DNA from: Ooceraea biroi
Lineage: Eukaryota > Arthropoda > Insecta > Hymenoptera > Formicidae
Assembly (NCBI RefSeq): GCF_003672135.1
Contig: NC_039514.1
Span: 14,931,787-14,995,786, forward strand
Length of the DNA: 64,000 bases
Direction of reading: 5' to 3'
The notes beneath the pieces are model-generated. The model was given only the letters and a program-made list of their open reading frames with translations. It did not search any database and was not told where the DNA came from. The stretch's first letter is position 1. Every line of letters begins with the position of its first letter. Of this stretch, positions 37,039 through 48,423 are shown one piece after another. Position numbers and translations under genes: made by a program.

Positions 37039-37333
37039 AAAAAATGTATTTTTTATCGTTTTCATTTACATTTAATCTTGTTCAATAATTTTGTGTCATG
37101 AGTTCCGTACTTGTTTTAAGCTCCTTTATGAAATTATGGAAAAACAACATACCGAACCCATTAAAAAAAATGAAGGTGATCTTGATATCTTCGAAGCGCC
37201 TCCACCAGGACAAAACTTATTATCGCCATATGTTAGCCCCCTTCGTACCGTATAATTTTGATTACATAAATTTTCCTCTGGACCTTATAAATTAGAAGAT
37301 ATTTAGGATGGTAATAGTTATTACCCCACCCTG
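37039..37333 (-). repeat. Right terminal inverted repeat of the Tc1/mariner element
   Basis: Inverted copy of 35394-35685, ending TTACCCCACCCTG followed by the TA duplication. Confidence 0.88.
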
Positions 37334-37335
37334 TA

Positions 37336-38456
37336 TTGTAAATGACATGGCTCTGACTAAATTGCAAAATGTTTCAGCCATCGCTCGTTGTTTTCATTTA
37401 CCAAAGTGATTTCTTTTTAATTACAAATGACTGCCAAGTGCAATGATTTTAAAAGAATCTCATATACTTGTTCATATAAATTAGTATATGCAAATTCGTA
37501 CATGTACATTTCATTAAAACAGTGCGACGTATATTTACTCTTAGAGTGTGTTTGCACCGATTCTCTTCTGTCCTCCAGAACTCGCGTAATAATATCGAAT
37601 CATCCGCACCCTCCATCTTTTCATATACCCTCATAATCGATCGTTATCAGCGCATCCACACGCCAGCGCTGTAGCGTTCGCATCGTGTTGTAGGAAACTG
37701 GCGGTAAATCGTTATTCAAATCCCCGGGTAAATTGGGGGTAAACCGAGCAATATGTAGCGTTTAGCCGGCATTATTCGCGACCCTTGATCGCTTCGGGGT
37801 ACCGAGGATGGAACAACCAACTTCCCCCTGACGAAAGGGTGCCTCTTTCTCTTTCTCGCCACAACGATCGGGTACTGAGCGGGCACAATGATAGATCCAG
37901 CGGGGTATGAAGCACCCTATGCGCCGTCGGTGCGCATTTAACGCGACCGACCTCCCCTTCTTCCCTCCCCGGGACTGTCCGTCGCTCATTCCCTCTCTCG
38001 TGACGGTACCATTTCCAGGAAGGGTGCTAAGCCTCGCTGTCGCTCAGGATTACCGGCTCTGATTTGCTCGTCGAATATCGCGGCAAATTCGCGTCGCTTC
38101 TGCATCCGGGACCCCCGCAACCGCCACAACCCCCTGGGGGCAGCACGCGACCCGTGGACTCCCTCGTCTCGAAGACCGGCAATCTGGACGATTGTTTTGC
38201 CGAGTATTGTGATTTTTCTCTCATTCACGCGGCACGTTCTGCATTATGGAAAGATTGCATCTTATTATGAGAAGAAATGAAGAATGAAGAAAATGAAGCT
38301 CAATTGTTGAGACAGTTTACTGTAGCACTTTATATTTACATGAAACTAGTTAAGTGTCTCTCTTAATTAATATATATCTTAATTATTATATAATTTCGCG
38401 CTATCTTTCTTGCGATTGGAATCCATCTGACTCGATTTTCCCTTTTCGCACAACAG
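37336..38456. other. Noncoding stretch
   Basis: GC-richer at 37650-38200 with chance open frames on both strands, AT-rich around 38270-38400. Nothing supported. Confidence 0.45.
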
Positions 38457-38706
38457 CCGGCAGCAGAAAAAAGCATTGATTTACCAGGAGGAAAAACCAG
38501 GAAGGGAAAAACAGGAAAAGGACATCGTTGTCCGCTGTGCGACGAAGATGGTCGCCGACTCGTGGAGAATCAGCGAGAAGGAAATTAAAATTCATGAATA
38601 CTCTTCGAGCGGCGTCGAATTAAAATTCATGGCGGAATTATCGTCGGCTCCTCGAAAACAAAGACTCCAGTTAGGTATCCGCTCTCGCGAGAGTCATTCA
38701 GCGTGA
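38457..38706 (+). CDS. Candidate terminal exon, product unknown
   Basis: A CTGAC branch-like motif and the pyrimidine tract TTTTCCCTTTTCGCACAACAG end at 38456, a good acceptor. The frame (phase 2) is open for 82 codons to TGA at 38704. The peptide is charged and Lys/Glu-rich (QEEKPGREKQEKDIVVRC, then WRISEKEIKIHEY). A TTAG|GTATCC donor inside the frame at about 38673 would make it an internal exon. I recognise no domain. It could be chance in a purine-rich stretch. Confidence 0.27.
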
Positions 38707-41700
38707 GTTCGCAGCCGCGAACTGGCTTCTTTTCAACCGTTTGACACTGAACGTTCATGGCCTCCCATAGAAAGTTACACAAGTTACAATATTTCGCCTC
38801 TTCCAGTTTTGCCTTCGTCTAAATTTCGCTTCTAGTATATCTCTTGATACTTTAGCATTCCTAAAATTCTCCCCGGACCCTCTTCAGCCTACTCGCTCCA
38901 CGATCAACGTCTTGATTCTTGAATGATCCACGGAATGACTACTACTATACGCACGAGAGAATACGAGGCTCCACAGAAGCCACTTCATTACCATCCGAAA
39001 ACCGGTTAGCACGATCTATGTCGTAGCCTACGGTATCTTGCTACTGCTATTGCCGAGAAACAGTGCTTCCGTCTGTTCTGTCGTCGATCAAGCGCCAATC
39101 CAAAGTACCCAAAACCTAGCGTTTTAATTAAGAAGATTATAAATCATCCCTCCAAAGTACTGTTAAGCTTCACCTTCCATCGTTATTCTACAAACTTAAA
39201 AATGATTAAAATTTTAGAAAGACTTTTTTTATCCTGAAATCGATTGAAGAGAATGTTCACCAAAGCGCCAAATGGGAGAGCACTTTCCACTCTCCGTAAT
39301 TGCAATCGCGTTATAATTAAAGGAATACGCGCTCGCTAATTACACGACTGTACGACAGTGTGAACCGCTTTCAAGGACCGATGAGACCAAGACTCGTGTA
39401 CTCGAGGTATTCGTGAAATCTCGCGGACAGGTACGAGATGGAAGGCCATGAGAGGTCGAGTATCGTTCAGTGGAGGGAACGACGCTACACTCTCCGTCTC
39501 TTTTTCTCCGTGTTCGTGTTTCAACCCGGCTTGGTTGGATCTTAGATAAATAATAAATATTAGCGGAATCTCGAGTAAAATAATCATTGCTATCTCGAGA
39601 TGGTTCACGCACTAGAACCTGATACGTCTGCATACGAGAAAATAGATCTGTGTACACGTGCGGTTAACATTACATTACATGGATGTTGTCTTATTTATCA
39701 TACAACTACAAGAATGTGTCTATTTGATGAATTAATTTCGTTTCATTTGAGCAGAACCCGAGATGACATACATACATACATACTCTGTCACGTGTAAATC
39801 GTAAAATAATATTATCGTAATAAACCACACACTTTTTCAAAATAAGCAAATTTCACGTGTAACTTTATCGCATATTTAAAGTCACAGTAAGCTGTGTAAT
39901 CACAGTATCGATTAAGATATGAGAAGAAAATATTACTCCTGACGAAAATAAGGTACCAAGAGACGATGATTTTGCGAGAATAAGGACGTCTCGAAAGTCT
40001 CGCGAGTTTCGAGGATTAAAACGAGGCGACGATCGAACCGGCACAGCGCGTCCGAGTTTTTAGCTGGTCCGCCATACGATTTTACTTCGTCTTGACGCGG
40101 ACTGCGTGGTTCTCTCCTTGTTAGCACTTAATTAACTTACCACCAGCCCGACCAGTCTCCGAAGATGAGACGAGAAATTTCCTCTCGCTCGTACTTCTCG
40201 CCGCTCGAGCGGCGACAAGCCTTGAAAAAAACATCCTACGCACACGGCGCAGCCGTCAATAAAGCGCAATGCCGAGTCGCGCTTTTCCTGGAATACCGGA
40301 GAAATATTAATGAAATATTAATGTCGACACCTCGCACCATTAGTGCCGACGCGAAAATAAAAAAAAGAAAAAGGAAGACACGCGCATGGTACCGCCGCCG
40401 CCGGATGGAGTAAAATCGCGCGCCTTCGCGTGCCAGAATGCGAGATAAAAATATCTCAGTAAGATCAATGACGTAATTGATGCACTTGTGCGCGACTAGG
40501 AAGCCAACAGTTGATAATGAGATTGTTAAATATATTGATTACTACATTATTTATCATTACTACAATTTAATCGATGTCTTAATGCCTCACTGTCGTAACG
40601 TGAGCATTTTGTAAAGACTAATGGAACGAAAATAAAATTAAATGAATTCTTTGTTTTGTATAAATTCTACCTCAATGATTTCTTGTTAATCTCACTTGAT
40701 CGGCTTCCTTGCACGCAAAGTCAATAGCTATAATTTATTGTGTTTCGTCAAGCGCTCTGCATATAATGGCAGATAGTGTAATGATTCATGTCGGAAGGAT
40801 CCTGTATCATCAACGGATGCATTATGTTCGCAAGATATCGCGTGTAATTAGCAATAAACAAAACCGTACGTGTCAACAGCTTCGAAATTTTACTTATATA
40901 GACACTCGCCGGCTCTCTGTTGACAGGACGTACATACAAGCGTTCTTTATTCCCGACAAAACTAGAGGAACACTGTTGGCTGTGTTAACATAAATCGGTG
41001 ACGATCATAACACCGCAAATACGCATTACATTTTGGCGCTAACAGTACCAGCCGAGCTAATTCGTATTTGTAATATGTTACTGCATTCGCACTATACATC
41101 GTTATTTGTATCATACACATGTATAGCGCACGCGAGCGTTATTATTACGCGTACTTGCATACGACAGTGCGTTTATCTGTCATTGTTAACGGATTACTCC
41201 GCTCGCAACACAGTTAATAATAAAACAGAAAACAACTGGAAATAGGTCAGGGAATAGTCGTTATTTAATTAAAGCTCGAGACAATTCCATTCAGTCACCT
41301 GGCAGCGAAATTTACGAGACGTCGATAACAAAGTAATCGCAAGGTGTGCAATATACGTGAATGCAAAACGCGTGATTCTTGAAAAATCCGGCAAGGCGCG
41401 TCGATTTTATGGCATTCGTAGATCTTGCGACGCGCGAGACTAGATGTGAATTGATTTACCGTTTTCTCGGCTTGAAATTACCGGCGTGTCTTTATTTATC
41501 ACTTCTATTTTTTCCCTAGCGTGTTGCTGAAGTAGTCGACGATACATGCCGTATTATGCGGCCCACGCGTAAATCCGCGTTCTCTCAACCTACATATTTG
41601 CATAATCAACCGAATGTCGATGCATCCGCGGGAAATTCATTAAGAGCGCAACCGAGCTACTTGCGAGACTAATCGTTTACTAAATCATTTACTTTGATTA

Positions 41701-42477
41701 AATATCAATTTGAAAAAAAATTATAGCCTTATTTATAATATTATATTATTTTTATAATATAATATCGCAATTATTATGATGATTCAGACACTACATATAT
41801 TAGATTCTTCTTTCTTTCAACAATTGACGACCTAGTGCACTTGCAAGTATCATTAGGAACAAAAACTAACGGTCATATCAAGTCTCGAGTGACTATCTTG
41901 ATCATGTCAAAGCTTCACTTGTGAAGATGAAGAAGATAGTAAATTTTGCATAAAAATCAACGGATAAGCTAAGATAAGCATCTGCAGGGATTAAGAGCTC
42001 AGTGGGATCACGCTGATCGGCGCGGCACGACGACTCGCACGATTCATACGGAAGATCGAGATCGCTTATCCGGAGGTCGAGCATGTAATCTGGTTTTAGC
42101 AGACGCCCGCGAAACGCTTTGTATTAGCCTTGCACATATAGACACGTTCATTCCGCGCGACAGAAGTTTGACGACAAAATATTTGTCGTTCAAACAGCAC
42201 CCGGGTCCTGGAAGTCCCCTATGCCACATCCAGTCGCGGCGCCGCGACGCGGATTTCGGCAAGTATCTCTCTCTGTCTCTTCGTGCGCCGCGAATGACAA
42301 CAATCGCCGCGAAATTAAACGCGACGCCGCCCCTGACTTGATATCCGGGGACTGAAATCGTTATAATTCCGGTGAGTTCAGATTTCTCGATGGCGCAAAC
42401 ACATAGACACGCGTTCGTGGCGAATCTTGCATCCATTCTCAACGCTTGACGGCATTCTTGTGACACTGTATTTGCAG
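38707..42477. other. Noncoding stretch
   Basis: CpG-rich islands at 39340-39620 and 40000-40440, AT-rich at 39800-39900, 40500-40700 and 41690-41780 (the last with a short A/T hairpin). A GTAAGT donor on the minus strand at about 40138 has no convincing exon. The 159-codon minus-strand frame at 42044-42523 has no support. Confidence 0.5.
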
Positions 42478-42636
42478 AATGACCATGAATTTGCGCACAC
42501 GCTGTCTGAGATTCTTGCGGCAATTGGGGGACAATCTTTCCTCCACGGAAATGTGAAAGTACGAATTAGAAGACGCTTTCCATCTAGCGATGACATTAAC
42601 GATTTGTCACAAATGAAATCTAGAATTGCGCGATAA
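42478..42636 (+). CDS. Candidate exon, product unknown
   Basis: The acceptor TTGTGACACTGTATTTGCAG ends at 42477. The next 53 codons are open to TAA at 42634 (phase 0). The peptide includes HEFAHTLSEILAAIGGQSFLHG and RIRRRFPSSDDINDL. AAA|GTACGA at about 42562 could be a donor instead. It lies on the same strand as the exon at 43625, with the TTAA element between them, but no donor here gives the phase 2 that exon needs without a weak site. Family unknown. Confidence 0.3.
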   Translation, partial: NDHEFAHTLSEILAAIGGQSFLHGNVKVRIRRRFPSSDDINDLSQMKSRIAR

Positions 42637-42809
42637 TAAACACGAATACGTATTCAGTCGTATTCAGAAACTTGTAAGCATCATCTTTGGATATTCACGG
42701 CGATCATGTTATATGACGAGAAGCATGTAAAACGGCAGGATTACGACAGCGGACAGCTGCGCCTAATTTAAGACGCATGTAGCATATCATATCATTAACT
42801 GGTATTTAA

Positions 42810-43528
42810 GGGGGGAGCCTGCTTTAGAACGTTGAAAATAAGGTATAATTTTACGAATTGTTTTGAAGAAACTATACAGCGGATCATTATAAAACTTTGA
42901 TGCATTTATTAGTACATGTTTAAAGATAAAAAAAATTATTTTTTGATTTGAATATATCGCCTGTAGAGGTCGTCCTGGAGGCATCTTAGTGCAGCCGGCA
43001 TTGTAAATTGGTGAGCATTCTCCTGCCTCCAAATTTCATCCAAACTGAAAAATTGAAATATTTTCTTGTTATTTATGAATTCCCATCGTCGATGAACCTT
43101 TAATATTCATAAAAACATTAAGTTAAACAATTATTTTTGCATGAAAAAGTTCAAAAACTTTGCCTAAAAATCGTACTTTTGTGTTCTAAGCTCCACCATT
43201 TTGGCACTTTTCAACTTTTTTCTTCTTTCTTTGGTTCATCGACGATGGGAATTCATAAATAACGAGAACATATTTCAATTTTTCAGTTTAGACGAAATTT
43301 GGAGGCAGGAGAATGCTCACCAATTTGCAATGCCGGCGACGCGGCTGCACTAAGATTTCTCCAGGACGACCTCTACAAGCGATATATTCAAATAAAAAAA
43401 TAATTTTTTTATCTTTAAACATGTACTAATAAATGCATCAAAGTTTTATAATGATCCGCTGTATAGTTTCTCCAAAAACAATTCGTAAAATATACCTTAT
43501 TTTCAGCGTTCTAAAGCAGGCTCCCCCC
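42810..43528. mobile_element. 719-bp TTAA-flanked foldback element, piggyBac-like target site
   Basis: Starts GGGGGGAGCCTGCTTTAGAA and ends in its reverse complement, with TTAA immediately outside both ends (42806-42809 and 43529-43532). TTAA duplications are the signature of piggyBac-type transposition. The arms 42810-43098 and 43233-43528 pair almost throughout, with differences of a few percent. The spacer is 134 nt. There is no coding capacity. The tips are G-rich rather than the usual piggyBac CCC termini read outward, so family membership rests on the target site only. It ends 96 bp before the acceptor of the exon at 43625, that is, inside an inferred intron. Confidence 0.8.
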
Positions 43529-43624
43529 TTAAGACGAAGATAAAGCGCGCAGGAACATTCGTAATTGTCATACCGAATTTTCATGTAGGGGTTCGCTTTT
43601 TTTTATCGTTTCGCTTCTTCGTAG

Positions 43625-43924
43625 CGATCAAAGTACGTTGCTTCCAATTCTCAGATATTTTGCACAACAAAATTCAGAAACCAAGTATGCGGACTCCATA
43701 AAGAGTCTCAATAAAATTTGCACGTGTACAAAAGCGTTTCATTTACATCTTAAAAAAGATCCTTTCTTTTTCAAGTCGATTGTTGAGATGGAACGTGAAA
43801 TTTCCACATTATTCCATAATATTCAGAGGCGGAACGGTCGATCGCGCGTAATAAACGAGATTATTTTGAGCACCCTAAACGCGCGAAGAATGAAGAATGA
43901 AGATGACTTGTTTCACGCAATTGC
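43625..43924 (+). CDS. Probable internal exon, 100 codons, product unknown
   Basis: A long pyrimidine tract (CGCTTTTTTTTATCGTTTCGCTTCTTCGTAG) ends at 43624. A C|GTAAGT donor follows at 43925. The 300 nt between are open in one frame with phase 2 at both ends, so the exon is a clean multiple of three. The peptide starts DQSTLLPILRYFAQQN, continues with KSLNKICTCTKAF and KKDPFFFKSIVEMEREI, and ends KNEDDLFHAIA. It is helix-like with two close cysteines. I do not recognise a domain. Both splice signals are among the best in the window, which makes this the most convincing unassigned exon. Flanking exons could not be placed. Confidence 0.5.
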
Positions 43925-44909
43925 GTAAGTGCGGTCCTATTCGTACGCGGGCACGTGTCGTCGCGAGCAAATAGACGGTCTGCACTTGCCGCTACCTTGG
44001 GTACCACGTGTTAACCAGGCTAACCGAGATAATCACTCATTACGAGCGTTTAGCGACCGGGTACCGAGATCTAGCGTCGCCGATCTCGACGGGGCCGGTT
44101 TTCCCATTGGTCGCCAGTAACGTGGAAGTAACGCGTACTGCAAACACGCGAACGGTCGTTCTGGTTAGTACTGCGATCTATATCGTTCTTTTCTTTTTCT
44201 GCGTGTCGAGAGCAGGATCTATGGTACTTGTCCTGTGACTTTTCTGCTACGTTCTATTAGAGTATCTTCTCGGTAGCTGTGACATTTGCGTAATGAGTGA
44301 GGATCGATTCGAAGAGAAAATTATAAAAAAATATTGAGGAATAATATATGTAATGTATATTAGTATTGTAACAATACATTGTAATTAATATGTCTAAATA
44401 ATTAATGAAGAGAGAGAGAGAGAGGTGTAATATTTTAATTACAGTTTTCATATTATTCATTTACTCAGCAGAAACTTTGGAAGAGAATTATGGAACTCAC
44501 TTAAACTTAAGTTAAATGAAATTAGTTAACAATTTGAAAATGGTGTTTGTCAGTTATTTATTAACAATTCAATCAGTAATATTCTTGTCGCATTGGTCAA
44601 TAATGTTACACTAAATTTGTCCACACACATCTATATATTTACTCGGCATATGTAGAGATAAGGGATCACATACTACGCCTTGTCTAATTACTAATTAACG
44701 GCTGTTAACTAATTGATGCGATTGAACAAGCAAAGGACCTGTGAAATCAGCATAATTAATTGATCTAATAATTTCTGTTAACTTAGATGTTTTGAATATG
44801 TAACAATCAACAGACCATAATACATTTATACATTGATGACACATTTCATGTTCTTGAGTTTCGATTTTAAAAAATCAAAAATTTTTTTACACAAACAACA
44901 TCAGAAGTT
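43925..44909. other. Noncoding stretch with a short (GA)n
   Basis: CpG-rich at 43940-44230, then AT-rich. A (GA)n run sits at 44409-44425. No supported gene. Confidence 0.5.
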
Positions 44910-44915
44910 TTTATT
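44910..44915 (-). terminator. Polyadenylation signal AATAAA
   Basis: AATAAA on the minus strand (in TTTACAATAAAAAC) about 50 nt past the stop at 44966. It supports that exon as the 3' end of a gene. Confidence 0.42.
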
Positions 44916-44965
44916 GTAAAACACTTAAAACCGTATATGAGTTCATAATCTAAGTTCTGTGTACT

Positions 44966-45057
44966 TTAGGCTCCCCTTGTAGCTTTCCCAGTTTCAACGA
45001 GAAGCTCCGATATCTGTCCATTCATGGCAATCGAATCCCTTTCCGGACAGTCGACAT
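44966..45057 (-). CDS. Probable terminal exon, product unknown
   Basis: The minus-strand acceptor CCCAACTTTTTCTGTTGCAG ends at 45058 and is close to consensus. The exon begins in phase 1 and encodes 29 residues (VDCPERDSIAMNGQISELL, ending ETGKATRGA) to a TAA. A polyadenylation signal follows 50 nt later. A candidate exon at 48222-48423 ends in phase 1 with a G, so joining would make Asp before VDCPE. The intron would be 3.16 kb. That link is a guess from phase alone. No domain is visible in so short a piece. Confidence 0.43.
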
Positions 45058-48000
45058 CTGCAACAGAAAAAGTTGGGCAAATACGGTATTCGTACGATAA
45101 ACATTCGCAAATCTGTATCGATCAAACATCTAAACGCAACGCTCTCCCGCCACGTTGTTAAGTCCTGTTGATCCGTTATTAATCGTGCCGCGGGATTATC
45201 TGCGGCAATCATTAACGACTCGTTAAATCTAGCGCGTATTTCATCCGAATGTTTGACGTCGTATTATCGATTTCACGTAATCGTTCAGCCGGTGCAAACG
45301 AATTTCAAAAATTAGAATGTAATGCTGGAAAAAGCGGTCACTCTCGGATTATCATTCCGCTCTCGATTGAGTCATAAGTGAATCAAAAGAGACACGGACA
45401 AAACGAAGTTGTTCTCGCTGGCAAAAATATTTTTGGAGACGTGACTTTGTCCTATTATAATTATTTTCAAAGTGCGCGTTCTCAGAAGATTAGCTCCGCT
45501 CATGTATGATGAATTTATTGCATTTTTCTATAATATAGGGAAGTTTGACAACGAGATTGCGCCGGGCCGAATTAAAAATGAAATAATTCTATTTACATAT
45601 CGATAAATTATTTTAAGCAATCACAACAGTGGGAGTAAATCACATGCCAAATAGGCCAGACTTCGGACACACGAGTGTCTCCACATTATGCGCGCGAGCA
45701 CGCGTGAGCCGGCCGTGGCGTACAACGTGGCCGCGTTCGCATATGGTCGCGGAAGGTCGAGTGACGTGGTCCCCAGTCCCGGCTGCGCAAATATTGATCG
45801 AGGTGTCGCCGTGACGAAAAATTCCACCGAACGGGAATAAAATGTCCGCGACGTCGCGGAAGATGGCGCGAAGCGTGACTTTGGTGCGCGCGAGTACCTT
45901 GATTCCAAGCCGAAACGTCGCGGATGATCATAACGATCATCATAACGAAGGAATCACGATCACAGCAACGTGAAACCTGCGTTATTCTGATAAATTACTT
46001 TGCATCACGGCATATTAATTTTTAGTTCATTAAAATACGTGAGAATAATTTTACTTTGAGGAACAAGGAAATGTGTAATTTGAGGCGTTCTTCCTAAAAC
46101 CATATTTCTTGAAAAGCATTCCCTTTTTGCGCAGTCGCTTCGCGAGGAATTAAATTGCTCTGTCCACATTCTCGTTCTGCGTCGCTCGCTTTGAAATCGA
46201 CTGTATACCGCAAATAATCCTCCACTTAACAATCGCGCATATCCGCCAATCTTATCTGAACCCGCGACCATCGACGTTGAGTCGGGGACCGGAAGTAACA
46301 CGTCCACTCGCCGCCACCCTCGCCCAGTCCGGCATCGGGCAGACCGATTTATCAGATCGTCTATTGGCGTCGTATCTACGTATCAGCGGATATATATTAG
46401 GTAATAGGAACGATGGAAAATCTACTCCCCTTTACCACCCGCGGCGGCTCCGCCGAGGAACAGGTGGCAAGCGCGCAGCATGGGGTGAGCACGCGCCCAA
46501 AGCCGTCTCCCTTCTAAGAGAACCGCGGTGTACAACACCATCGGGGCACCATGGGGCCACAGCTGGGCACCGTGTAAATGCTCGGCTCGCCCTTCAAGCT
46601 CCTCAACTGCATCCCCCGTATGGGCTACTCGAAAAAAGACATGCATCCCCCTTGCGGCAAGCGCGACCTCGGAATCCTGCCGGAAAGTCTTTGTGGGATC
46701 TTGACGCTTCTGCATGGGGTTTACAGGGATCAGATGCGCTGGGCAGTTAACGTTTCCTGATGATTTAAGAAAAGACCTGATTATCCAGAAAAAGGATTAG
46801 GATTAAGTTTCGATGCAAAATTACGAAATGGAGAAACTGTCGATTGAGTCGTCAGTGAATCGAAAGAGGGACGAATGCATAAATTTGCCACTGGCTGAAA
46901 TATTCAGATGAAAGTCAGGTCTAATCATTTTTAGCGTGTACATTTTCGCATTACTAACACGAGGAAAATACATGTATTTATGATAAATTCATTGCGTTTC
47001 TCTAATAAAGGTTTAATAACGAGATCGCGACAATGAATCGTGTATCAATTGCATCATAAAGTATTTATTTATACATTTATGCATACATGATTAACAGCAT
47101 GTCGTTATACATGTGTACGCGGCGATTAATCTGTCTTGAACTTTGGGAAGAAGTATCACCAGTGTACATGTTACGCAAGTAAATAGTACGATAAAGCTAT
47201 TTAATATTGATTTGACCGTCAAGGATCGGGGCATCGTTTCTGCAGCTGCAATCGTCTTTCATCTGTGGCCCGCAGTTTGAATCTGAATACACGCAATGTG
47301 CAAACACTCGCGATATTATTCGCGCGGTATTTATTTTCGGAAACTGTGTAATTGTTTCGCATTTCCACGCTCTCTGTAGATACATGTTTTGTACATATTT
47401 ACACATTTACATTGTAATTACTCACCGCGCGCGGGGCGGCCGCCACGAGCGGGAAGGGGTCTTTAAACATTAAAAGAATATTTGCCGGGCAAATGCTGAT
47501 AAATCATTGTGCGTAATGCAGTGCAATCTTAATAATTCGAACCGTTAAATGAAGATTGTTGAATACATAGCGACAATATTTTGAATCAACAGAGCGTGAA
47601 TGTGCGAAATCGTAGTCGCCGTACACGCAAATATGCACAATGTACAGCGATAATGGCGTGCTTACCTGTGTACTTGCGGTGCACAAGGTTAAATGCAACA
47701 TTACCATAGGAACGCAAGCATTTGGGAAATTATCGATATAATCGGAATGATTAAACTTGATTAAAGTTGATCGTGAGATTCATTTTTTCGATGCTTGCCT
47801 CCCTCTCGCGCAGCGCCGTTTCGTTGTCTGAATTAATATTAGAGAAATATTAATAATACAGAAATTCATATACACGCGTATACACATACACACATATGCA
47901 TGTATGTATATCATGAAATTGAGAAAGAAAGCATTGTATCACGAGTTTGCGTACACGAATAAAAAAAATATCGCTCACATATTTGTACTATTGCTCTGCA

Positions 48001-48221
48001 GTACATTTAATAATAATAAAATAATATATTGTTCAGCCTCCTATTATTCAGTAATTCCCATCATCAAGAAATTAAGACATTTTCGGGTTTTTTATTCCAC
48101 CAAGATTTTCAAAGTATAAAATGGAAATATTCCATCTTCTCTTCGCAATTGCAAAAATGATTTAAATAGATATTTACTAACAAAAACATCAAATCCATAA
48201 ATATTGAAAAATCTCACATAC
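45058..48221. other. Possible intron; GC-rich block at 46390-46760
   Basis: If the exons at 48222 and 45057 belong together, this is their intron. The 46390-46760 block is unusually GC-rich and open in three frames: plus 157 and 60 codons, and minus 97 codons after an acceptor-like CCCCATGCAG. It may hide a conserved exon, but I cannot choose the strand. A minus-strand frame at 47197-47390, after ATCTACAG, has six cysteines and no other support. Confidence 0.4.
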
Positions 48222-48423
48222 CTTGCGTCTTGTTACGTAATGGCATTGCCAAGCTTGCAGTGTTAAATGTACGGTTACGAATCACATTTGTATCATCTAA
48301 ATACCATCTCGCATTAGCGCAATCGCCGATAATCGCGCGATTGGGAGCTTTCGAATCGGGCACCGCCACAGAATAGGCGAAGCTCGACGTTACGATGTTA
48401 ATCGCATTAGTGCAACGTTGCAC
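48222..48423 (-). CDS. Candidate exon, possible secreted or extracellular segment
   Basis: A CAAG|GTATGT donor lies at 48222 on the minus strand. Upstream the frame is open for 67 codons without an ATG near its start, so it should be an internal exon; the acceptor could not be fixed. The peptide includes SKAPNRAIIGDCANARWYLDD, and TNVIRNRTFN and LRNKTQ carry two N-glycosylation sequons (NRT, NKT). It ends in phase 1, compatible with the terminal exon at 45057. Family not recognised. The lack of a good acceptor keeps confidence low. Confidence 0.3.

Larger units (their letters stand above)
35394..37333 (+). mobile_element. Full-length Tc1/mariner-superfamily transposon, 1940 bp, inactive
   Basis: Begins CAGGGTGGGGCAATAAC and ends with the reverse complement, flanked by TA on each side. 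The terminal inverted repeats are unusually long for mariners (about 292-295 bp), with about 13 differences between arms. The single transposase gene is broken by at least two frameshifts and one nonsense codon, so this copy cannot move by itself. The flanks are AT-rich intergenic DNA. Both ends and both TA duplications are intact, so a related active transposase could in principle mobilise it. Confidence 0.9.
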
